Positions 43,249 to 48,896 of a stretch of DNA of 48,896 bases are shown piece after piece; the first letter of the stretch is position 1; each line of letters starts with the position of its first letter. The stretch is from Thermocladium sp. UBA166 (GTDB taxonomy: Archaea; Thermoproteota; Thermoprotei; Thermoproteales; Thermocladiaceae): assembly GCA_002508315.1 (NCBI GenBank), contig DAHE01000035.1, positions 1,664 through 50,559 on the forward strand, given 5' to 3'. The position numbers were made by a program, and so were the translations under genes. The notes below the pieces were generated by a model, which was not told where the DNA came from, did no database searches, and worked only from the letters and a program-made list of their open reading frames with translations.

Positions 43249-44154
43249 TTAAATAATTACCTCTATCTCTATCTTCTCCATGAGTTCCCTATATCTGCTC
43301 CTAATCGTTACATCGGTGACGTTGGCTATGCTCGCCACGTCCCGCTGCTTGGTTCTTATTCCGAATATCATCATCGCTATATAGACAGCCGCCGCCGCCA
43401 CTGAGTAATTTGATTTTCCATTCAATAACCTCTTCTCATGCGCCTTGTTGAGCAAGTCCATTACGAAGCTATAGACGTTCTTCTTGCTTATGGGGCCCGT
43501 GTCCACGCTGTTCACCAGGGCAGTTACGTACTTCATCACGTCGCTTCCATTGCTTTGAAGCTTGTCGTAGCCCGCTTGCCTTATCTTGGTTATCACCCTA
43601 TTCAATCCATGCCCGTCTATTCCCGACGTCTTCACGAGGGTCTTTAGCCTGCAAGGTATCCCCTCCTTCTTGCAATTCAAGTAAGTCAACGCAACCGCGG
43701 TCGCCTTAAGATGGGCCCTGTACCCCCGCTCCGCCAACTTCCTGTAATCCCTTATCACGTTTGACAGGATGTGGTTGGGCAACGAGAGCTTGGCGAGGAG
43801 CTGCTTCGCGTCGCGCCTTATAGTCATCACGTTGCGCTCTATGCTGTTGCTGGTCCTCGTTATTGCCTCCATCTTCCTATTTATGCCTATGGAGTACTTC
43901 TTGCCCACGATCGTCCCAATCCTGAGAAAACCTATCCCCAGGTTGGGCTGCGTCTCGTCTATTGCCTGGGCACGCGCCCTGCTGGGTTTATCCCCGAAGT
44001 CGCGCCACTCGGCCCCCATGTCTATTATGGGCCTCTCCTCTATCACTATGCCGCACTTACTGCATATCAACTCGCCTTTCTCTCCGTCATATATTACATC
44101 CGTTGATCCACAGACTTGACACTTAATTTCCTCTATTTGCTTCACGCCTACCAC
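43249..44154 (-). CDS. tfb: Transcription initiation factor TFB
   Basis: Binds TBP-TATA complexes and recruits RNA polymerase. The 301-residue protein has an N-terminal zinc ribbon (CQVCGSTDVIYD...CSKCGIVIEE), the B-reader/linker region with AEWRDFGDKPSRARA, and two cyclin repeats (about 105-195 and 200-300) including LKATAVALTYLNCKKEGIP and YSVAAAAVYIAMMIFG followed by a recognition helix-turn-helix DVASIANVTDVTIRSRYREL. Full length, so it looks functional. It overlaps gar1 by 32 bases; the gar1-tfb order is widespread in archaea. Confidence 0.95.
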   Translation of the reverse strand: MVGVKQIEEIKCQVCGSTDVIYDGEKGELICSKCGIVIEERPIIDMGAEWRDFGDKPSRARAQAIDETQPNLGIGFLRIGTIVGKKYSIGINRKMEAITRTSNSIERNVMTIRRDAKQLLAKLSLPNHILSNVIRDYRKLAERGYRAHLKATAVALTYLNCKKEGIPCRLKTLVKTSGIDGHGLNRVITKIRQAGYDKLQSNGSDVMKYVTALVNSVDTGPISKKNVYSFVMDLLNKAHEKRLLNGKSNYSVAAAAVYIAMMIFGIRTKQRDVASIANVTDVTIRSRYRELMEKIEIEVII

Positions 44155-44431
44155 CTCTCCTCTCCCTTCTGTTTCCCCGCGCTACCCTCCTCTCCAGATC
44201 CCTCGCCGCCACGTATACGGGCTTCCCCACGACCTCGTTCGGGTCTGTGCGGCTTGTCTTTATCAATCCATAAGGGGCGTTGACGGGCCCTATCACGTCG
44301 TATAGGGCGCCGACTCGCTTCATGCCGTAGTCGAATACTTGAATGCCGAGGGGCGGGATGAAGGTTAACCTGGCCACTATCCTGCCATCGCTTGCCACAT
44401 GGCTTGCCGTGCCTATTTTCTTTAATGACAT
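44123..44431 (-). CDS. gar1: H/ACA RNA-protein complex component Gar1
   Basis: A small beta-barrel protein that binds Cbf5 in the guide-RNA pseudouridylation complex. From ATG 44431 it has 102 residues: IGTASHVASDGRIVARLTFI, GIQVFDYGMKRVGALYDVIG, APYGLIKT and GKPVYVA, and a basic Arg/Gly tail (RRERRGGRREANRG). This start matches the TATA-like tttttaact at 44455-44463; the longer frame to 44506 would add residues upstream of the promoter. It overlaps the tfb start by 32 bases, suggesting coupled translation. Confidence 0.88.
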   Translation of the reverse strand: MSLKKIGTASHVASDGRIVARLTFIPPLGIQVFDYGMKRVGALYDVIGPVNAPYGLIKTSRTDPNEVVGKPVYVAARDLERRVARGNRRERRGGRREANRGN

Positions 44432-44563
44432 GGCGTATACGTTGCAGCCGCCCATTTTTAACTGTAAACGCTGAATATTTCGGATAACTCTACCGGCCAC
44501 ACTCACACATTACTAGCATAATATCATCAATCATGGATTGACATTATGCCTTTATATATTATA

Positions 44564-44838
44564 TTTATAATTGAAAGCAACGATTCGGCCCCATAATCCC
44601 CCGAGACCAATAGTTCAAGCCAAGATCCCCAAGACAGATAAAAAGCCTTCCTGGCAACGGCCTCCATCGAAGGCATCGGCAAGCCCCAGGAACGATTACG
44701 CGGTGGACACACGAAGCCCGGGGAAGGGTAGCCCAGAGACCAAGCCGTAGGATGAACTGGGGGTTGAGCAAGCCAGCCAGCGAGGGAGCGTCGATTAAAC
44801 CCGCAAAACCCCTCCCCCCGGGGAAAGGGGTAGTTCAC
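44564..44838 (+). other. Promoter-led hairpin-rich non-coding segment, possible IS605-type right end or ncRNA
   Basis: A TATA-like atttataattg (about 44564-44574) would start a transcript near 44594. About 245 GC-rich bases follow: CCCCAG (about 44674) with CTGGGG (about 44757), clustered GGCAAGCC/GGCATC elements, and a final CCCCT...AGGGG stem, ending GGGGTAGTTCAC at 44838. The segment at 13868-14160 ends in the same 12 bases. The minus-strand frame across it (103 codons) has no family likeness. It could be a decayed TnpB-type element end with its right-end RNA, or an independent structured RNA. Confidence 0.35.
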
Positions 44839-44899
44839 TGCGTGGATTTTTTAAAATCAAGATAACCTTTTTAAATAATGAATTAGGCTGAATTAACTC

Positions 44900-45352
44900 A
44901 TGGAGAATGCGTCGACTCAAGTGGGAGGTGGCGATATCGATATAGTGTACTTCAAGAACCTCAGGGAGTTGATCTCCTACTTGGATCAGTTGATATTGGA
45001 TAACCAGAGAAAGGCGGATGCGATAAATAAGGATATAGAGGCATTGAAGGGCCGCGTCGATAAATTCCAGGCATTGCAGCGCATAATAGAGGAATTAATA
45101 GAGAAGAATAAGGAGGTGCTGCCCACTGCCATAGAATTAACCGGGTTGAAGATATACATTGACCCAAGGCCCACCGATGAGTATGATATACTAAAGGAGG
45201 GGCTTGATGCTATAATGGATAGGAACTCAGTGCTTAAGAAGGTCAGGGATGTCGTGGACATTTTGCAAAGCAAGGTTGGCCAGAGCGATACCATGATAGT
45301 GGTTGAAATGAGGAACGGCGTGCCTACCAAAATAGTGTTCAGGGGATGGTAG
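44900..45352 (+). CDS. Hypothetical coiled-coil protein
   Basis: 150 residues, family not recognised. After a short polar N-terminus there is a long heptad-like helix (about 20-75: LRELISYLDQLILDNQRKAD, then IEALKGRVDKFQALQRIIEE). A middle part, YIDPRPTDEYDILKEGLDAIM, and a C-terminal strand pair (MIVVEMRNGVPTKIVFRG) follow. TATA cctttttaaataatg is about 26 bases before the ATG, supporting a real leaderless gene. The base composition and acidic character match native genes. Confidence 0.65.
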   Translation: MENASTQVGGGDIDIVYFKNLRELISYLDQLILDNQRKADAINKDIEALKGRVDKFQALQRIIEELIEKNKEVLPTAIELTGLKIYIDPRPTDEYDILKEGLDAIMDRNSVLKKVRDVVDILQSKVGQSDTMIVVEMRNGVPTKIVFRGW

Positions 45353-45433
45353 GCCACTAAGGAGCTCATCTCATATCGACCATGTATTATCCGCTGTGAA
45401 TTGCTTTTATAGCCGCTGGGCGCTGGGCTTTTC

Positions 45434-46084
45434 ATGAAGCTTCAAGTTGCGTTGGACTTGGTCGATATAGAGGTGGCGGCCAGCATGGCTAAGTCACTCT
45501 ACACAGCGGGTGCTGTAGACGTGCTGGAGGCGGGCACTCCATTGATAAAATCCACAGGCATGTACTCCGTCGCTAGGCTGAGGTCGTGTTGCAGGGATGC
45601 GATCATATTTGCCGATCTCAAAACCATGGATGCAGGCGCAATAGAGGCTAGAATGGCTGGAGACGCCGGCGCTGATATGGCCAGCGTATTGGCGGTCGCG
45701 CCGTTGGAGACCATAGTGGATTTCACGCGGACGGCGGCATCCATTGGAATTAAGTCCGTCGTCGACTTCATAGGGATAGCGGATGTGGAGGGCAGGCTTA
45801 AGGACATCCTGGCGGCGGGGGCCAGGCCCGATTATGTGGGCCTCCACGTTGGTATAGATGTTCAGAAGAGCGCTGGATTAACGGCGGCCAACTTAATAGA
45901 TAAGGCTGTTCAAATAAAGCAGAAGCACGGCATTCAAGTAACAATAGCAGGAGGCATCGATGATCGCATAGCCAAATCACTGGCGGGAAGAGACATAGAT
46001 ATAGTAGTGGTTGGCGGCGCAATAACTGGAGCCGATGATCCGCTTTCATCCGCGTCTAGAATACGACGCTCCCTAGGAATTTAG
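45434..46084 (+). CDS. 3-hexulose-6-phosphate synthase family protein
   Basis: Condenses formaldehyde with ribulose 5-phosphate, or in reverse makes ribulose 5-phosphate from hexulose phosphate. In archaea the reverse reaction is a known route to pentoses. The 216-residue TIM barrel belongs to the OMP-decarboxylase suprafamily: LQVALDLVDIEVA, EAGTPLIKSTG, the catalytic FADLKTMDAGAIEARMAGDAGAD and GLHVGIDVQKSAG, then IAGGIDDRIA. TATA cttttatagcc lies 26 bases upstream. The partner isomerase (PHI) is not adjacent. Confidence 0.87.
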   Translation: MKLQVALDLVDIEVAASMAKSLYTAGAVDVLEAGTPLIKSTGMYSVARLRSCCRDAIIFADLKTMDAGAIEARMAGDAGADMASVLAVAPLETIVDFTRTAASIGIKSVVDFIGIADVEGRLKDILAAGARPDYVGLHVGIDVQKSAGLTAANLIDKAVQIKQKHGIQVTIAGGIDDRIAKSLAGRDIDIVVVGGAITGADDPLSSASRIRRSLGI

Positions 46085-46154
46085 GCCTTAAGTCGCATTT
46101 CAATAATTCATAGATGACGTTTTATTATTAACGATGAACCACACGGGGTTTTAA

Positions 46155-46174
46155 ACGATCTTGGAAGTGATCGT
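46155..46174. promoter_or_regulatory. Dyad between TATA box and start of the small ORF
   Basis: ACGATC-8-GATCGT (46155-46174) directly abuts the ATG at 46175 and follows the TATA-like gttttaaac (46148-46156). A protein bound here would block the start of transcription. Confidence 0.45.
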
Positions 46175-46435
46175 ATGAGAGGAAAAATGGGTATTCAATA
46201 TGGCGTAGGAGCGGCAAGTAAACTATACCAACAAAACCAACCGTATAGGAATCTTGCAACGGAGAGAAGGAGAACGAGCTCAATAGGAATCACTACGGAA
46301 GAGTTGCCAGCGTTAATAAAAAGCCCGGTTATTCAATGCGAAGCTGCACATGAGCTAGTACTGCCTCCTCGCTCTATGCTAATGCTAATCAATTACGGAT
46401 CCCCCCGCGCAGCTGAAAGCATTAACATTCATTGA
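46175..46435 (+). CDS. Hypothetical 86-residue protein
   Basis: No family recognised. The frame MRGKMGIQYGVGAASKLYQQ... to ...SPRAAESINIH has no membrane span and one Cys. Its codons are more AT-rich than those of its neighbours, which suggests transfer or a non-functional frame. In favour is gttttaaac 20-27 bases before the ATG. The gap from 46436 to the peroxiredoxin promoter contains only a small hairpin, GTCTC-7-GAGAC (about 46472-46488). Confidence 0.4.
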   Translation: MRGKMGIQYGVGAASKLYQQNQPYRNLATERRRTSSIGITTEELPALIKSPVIQCEAAHELVLPPRSMLMLINYGSPRAAESINIH

Positions 46436-46604
46436 TGGAGGGGGTAATGGAGCACGTTGCGGATTGCATCCCGTCTCTTCAGGTGAGACTAGTTGGCGGT
46501 GAGGAGTTGCTCTGTTTGAACTGGATATGATTTGAAGGCAGAAGTTGGTATAATTTTTGGGCTTAGACGAAATAAATTTAAGCCTATGTGCTGAAAGTAA
46601 TTAC

Positions 46605-47300
46605 ATGAGTTCTGAATACAAGCTTCCCCTAATAGGGGAGAAGTTCCCTGAAATGGAGGTTGAAACTACCCACGGCAAGATTAAACTACCGGATCAATTT
46701 AAGGGAAAATGGTTCATGCTGTTCAGCCATCCAGGAGACTTCACTCCAGTCTGCACCACGGAGTTCGTGAGCTTCGCTAAGCGATATGATGATTTCAGAA
46801 AGCTGAATGCGGAATTGATAGGGCTTTCAGTGGATAGCGTGATATCCCACGTGGAGTGGGTTAGGTGGATAGAGGATAACCTCAAGGTGAAAATACCGTT
46901 CCCCATAATAGCAGACTCCATGGGTAACGTGGCGAGGAGGCTTGGCATGATACATGCAGAATCATCCACCAGCACCGTGCGGGCGGTGTTCATAGTGGAT
47001 GATAAAGGGGTTGTGAGGCTAATACTGTACTACCCACTGGAGATAGGGAGGAGCGTTAATGAATTGTTAAGGACGATAAAGGCTCTTCAAGTCGTCGATA
47101 AGTACGGCGTCGTGCTTCCTGCAAACTGGCCCGAGAACGAGGTGATAGGCGATAATGCAATAAATCCACCGCCTCACACCGTGGATGGCGCCGCGGCAAG
47201 GCTGAAGGAGTACAAGGGGTACGCGTGGTGGCTCACGTATAGGGAAGTGCCTAGGAATGATGTGGAAGAGGCCAAGAGCATACTTAAAATAAAGATGTGA
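46605..47300 (+). CDS. 1-Cys peroxiredoxin (archaeal Prx6/AhpC type)
   Basis: Reduces hydrogen peroxide and organic peroxides. The peroxidatic C50 sits in FTPVCTTEF; SHPGDFTP and the later RAVFIVDDKGVVRLILYYP are typical. The 231-residue length includes the long archaeal C-terminal extension (NWPENEVIGDNAINPPPHTV, then YAWWLTYREV). In Aeropyrum-like enzymes this tail carries Cys residues near WWFC; here there are none, so C50 is the only Cys and an outside thiol must reduce it. ATG 46605 is set by aaatttaag at 46574-46582; an earlier frame start at 46557 lies before the promoter. Confidence 0.9.
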   Translation: MSSEYKLPLIGEKFPEMEVETTHGKIKLPDQFKGKWFMLFSHPGDFTPVCTTEFVSFAKRYDDFRKLNAELIGLSVDSVISHVEWVRWIEDNLKVKIPFPIIADSMGNVARRLGMIHAESSTSTVRAVFIVDDKGVVRLILYYPLEIGRSVNELLRTIKALQVVDKYGVVLPANWPENEVIGDNAINPPPHTVDGAAARLKEYKGYAWWLTYREVPRNDVEEAKSILKIKM

Positions 47301-47354
47301 GCAACGGGAGAAACGCGTAAAACTAATTTACTCCCCTTTTTTCATTCGCAGTAA

Positions 47355-48041
47355 ATGAATTTCAGGAAAGCAGTTCCCGCTGACTCGGCTTGGATCAAAT
47401 CGTTCACGGTAGATACATTTCCCTGGGGGGATTATTTGCCGAACGAGATAGATGAGTGGATACGGGAGGGAAGCGCGTACGTCATGGAGGAGAATGGACG
47501 GATACTGGCCGTGGCCTCCATGCTGCTTTTATTTCAGGGAACCGCTTGGCTCCGCGGCCTTAGGGTTAAGAGGGAAGAGAGGCGGAGGGGGATTGGTCGC
47601 GCGGTCACGGGCAATATGATAGAGACTGCCAAGAAAATGGGCGCTAAGCGAGCCATGCTGATGGTCGCCGAGTGGAACGAGGCGAGCAGATCGCTGGTGA
47701 CGTCTATGGGTTTTCGCCCAGTGATGAATTTATGGGGAGGGAATGCGGTTGCCAATGCGGTGAGGGTTGGTGATGGCGAGATCAAGGACTACGTGGGGGA
47801 TGCGTTGACGGCGACAGGCGGTTACTTGTGCTTGCCGGATGATCCTTGGACGTGCACTAAGGCCTCCATCGATGACGTCCTATCGCTAGCTCCTCCAGTG
47901 TATCGGGGTCCAGGCATAGGGATAGGGCGATTCTCAGTTGGGTCACCGACCACCGGAGTAGATGCATCCGTTGTGGCGACCAGGGATGGGGACTTCAAGA
48001 ATGGGTATGGCATGTACACGATGTTCGAGCTTGAGATTTAG
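47355..48041 (+). CDS. GNAT family N-acetyltransferase
   Basis: 228 residues. The N-terminal 140 form a GNAT domain: FRKAVPADSAWIKSF, strands VMEENGRILAVASML and TAWLRGLRVKREERRRGIGR, where RRGIGRAV is the acetyl-CoA loop, then KRAMLMVAEWNEASRSLVTS and MGFRPV. The C-terminal 90 residues are an unassigned extension. Substrate unknown; protein or small amine are both open. A TATA-like taatttactc lies about 26 bases upstream of the ATG. Confidence 0.82.
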   Translation: MNFRKAVPADSAWIKSFTVDTFPWGDYLPNEIDEWIREGSAYVMEENGRILAVASMLLLFQGTAWLRGLRVKREERRRGIGRAVTGNMIETAKKMGAKRAMLMVAEWNEASRSLVTSMGFRPVMNLWGGNAVANAVRVGDGEIKDYVGDALTATGGYLCLPDDPWTCTKASIDDVLSLAPPVYRGPGIGIGRFSVGSPTTGVDASVVATRDGDFKNGYGMYTMFELEI

Positions 48042-48092
48042 GGGGTTAACAAGCATCACAGCAACAGGTAGAACCAGTTCATAGTGAATTAA

Positions 48093-48659
48093 CTAGATGA
48101 TATCTATGTCATTATCATTCTTGTTGTTGTCCGTGAGACTGATGATGCCCGGTGTATTATTATTATTCCTCTTCGACTTATCGAGACTATTGGGATCCGG
48201 CGTGCTGGATCTGAGGAGGTTTACCATCGAGTAAATCACTATTGCCAATCCACCGTTATAAAACGCTAACCCCATCCCCACCGACTTATCCATCACCAGG
48301 CTCGGCGCGCTTACTTGGATCGATATGCTCGCGTATGAATTGAACACAAGCATATCTATCATCCCCATAATCATTATGAGAAACGCGATTAAGAAGAGCC
48401 ACGCCAACCTCCACGTGTTAGATCTGCCGTGCATCTCTAGGTTTGTCGACATGGTTCCCAGTATCAATATGAACGTGAATGCCTCTATCATGATTAATGA
48501 CAACGCGGTCGGCACTAGAAAGACTATGCCTAAATTAGATGAGCCGGTTAGGAATACCTGCATCAATACGGCATCCACACTCATCATTGTGGCAATAGTA
48601 ACTGAGGAAAGCACCACCAATATTATCCTCCCCATATCAAGCCTATTATTTAAGCCCAT
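48093..48659 (-). CDS. Hypothetical four-helix membrane protein with Asn-rich tail
   Basis: 188 residues, no family recognised. Four hydrophobic segments cover residues 10-150 (RIILVVLSSVTIATMMSVDA, IVFLVPTALSLIMIEAFTFI, LAWLFLIAFLIMIMGMIDML and MGLAFYNGGLAIVIYSMVNL). A hydrophilic tail of 35 residues rich in Asn, Asp and Lys (SKRNNNNTPG, NNKNDNDIDII) follows; its codons are simple aat/aac repeats. An AT-rich promoter region lies directly upstream (about 48670-48690). It stands alone. Confidence 0.6.
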   Translation of the reverse strand: MGLNNRLDMGRIILVVLSSVTIATMMSVDAVLMQVFLTGSSNLGIVFLVPTALSLIMIEAFTFILILGTMSTNLEMHGRSNTWRLAWLFLIAFLIMIMGMIDMLVFNSYASISIQVSAPSLVMDKSVGMGLAFYNGGLAIVIYSMVNLLRSSTPDPNSLDKSKRNNNNTPGIISLTDNNKNDNDIDII

Positions 48660-48896
48660 CGTTTAATATAGAAATACATATATTTAAAAATTTTTCTACG
48701 TCGTAAAATATATTTATAAAATTAATACAAGAAATGTATGATTATTAGATGTCATTTATAAATATAACGTTTATAATAACCGATACCTATATAAATAGTA
48801 TCATTAGAAATAGAATGTAGCTATTGGCTCACGACATTGATGCCCACGAGACTTGACCTTTGATAGGAAAAGGACAATCCTCGCCCTTTGGGGCGG
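48660..48896. other. AT-rich intergenic region ending in a GC hairpin
   Basis: 48660-48820 is strongly AT-rich with repeated tttata/ataaat words, unlike the GC-rich rest of the window. No gene is seen. At the very end CGCCC-TTTG-GGGCG (48882-48895) forms a hairpin of the kind seen at gene ends here and at IS605 ends; its context lies beyond the window. Confidence 0.45.

Noticed and set aside
44527..44838. Minus-strand 103-codon frame
   Set aside because: The composition follows the GC hairpins; no ribosome site or promoter on that strand. The plus-strand TATA fits a structured RNA or element end better.

Overview
The window is chromosomal DNA of a thermophilic crenarchaeon, most likely of the order Thermoproteales. 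The lineage calls below are inference from gene content; the individual gene calls rest on motifs read in the sequence. Pointers are: archaeal information-processing genes (TFB, an RPC34/TFE-beta-like factor, RNA polymerase subunit P, L15e, Gar1, the RNase P Rpp30 subunit, GatDE, RtcB); an unlinked 5S rRNA gene; a tRNA with an intron in the T stem; an aldolase/PPi-phosphofructokinase operon like that of Thermoproteus; and many promoters with a TATA box about 26 nt upstream of the start codon (leaderless transcripts). A thermopsin-type acid protease suggests an acidophile, which fits the Caldivirga/Thermocladium/Vulcanisaeta group.

Layout. 1-6.3 kb: a 5'-cut, degenerate Pus10, a winged-helix regulator, 5S rRNA (minus strand), a DUF2848 protein, fba-pfp, and rpl15e-rpp30-sir2. 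6.3-13.5 kb: two transporters, cobalamin gene cbiB, a 59-residue membrane ORF, an Lrp regulator with a cluster of dyads, a hotdog thioesterase and a ferredoxin/ASKHA protein of the corrinoid-activator type. 13.5-18.8 kb: a non-coding stretch with repeats and a possible IS605-type end, then ubiX with a 2-hydroxyacid dehydrogenase, moeA with a tandem moaC fusion, and rpoP-nadM. 18.9-31 kb: gatD-gatE, a geranylgeranyl reductase, tRNA-Val(GAC), two GT4 glycosyltransferases, rtcB, translin-endonuclease V, a NusA-like KH protein and an Asp-tRNA synthetase.

31-39 kb: a saccharopine-dehydrogenase-like protein, a medium-chain reductase, an MFS carrier, a membrane-anchored thermopsin, a membrane-protein/winged-helix pair, a CoA-disulfide-reductase-type flavoprotein and thpR. 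39.3-44.5 kb: a TFE-beta-like gene divergent from an operon for a fused hydroxyacyl-CoA dehydrogenase/enoyl-CoA hydratase plus thiolase (the crotonyl-CoA to acetyl-CoA end of the dicarboxylate/4-hydroxybutyrate cycle), then tfb and gar1. 44.5-48.9 kb: a second hairpin-rich non-coding segment, a coiled-coil orphan, hexulose-phosphate synthase, a small ORF behind a dyad, a 1-Cys peroxiredoxin, a GNAT protein, a membrane protein and an AT-rich end.

Most genes are housekeeping, in short operons of one to three genes. The points that most deserve a second look are the tandem MoaC with one dead half, the apparent -1 frameshift at the start of the dehydrogenase/hydratase, the T-stem tRNA intron, the degenerate Pus10, the perfect 19-bp palindrome between the TFE-beta gene and the C4 operon, and the two promoter-led hairpin segments that end in the same 12 bases (GGGGTAGTTCAC). 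No CRISPR array, intact transposase or obvious defence island was seen.
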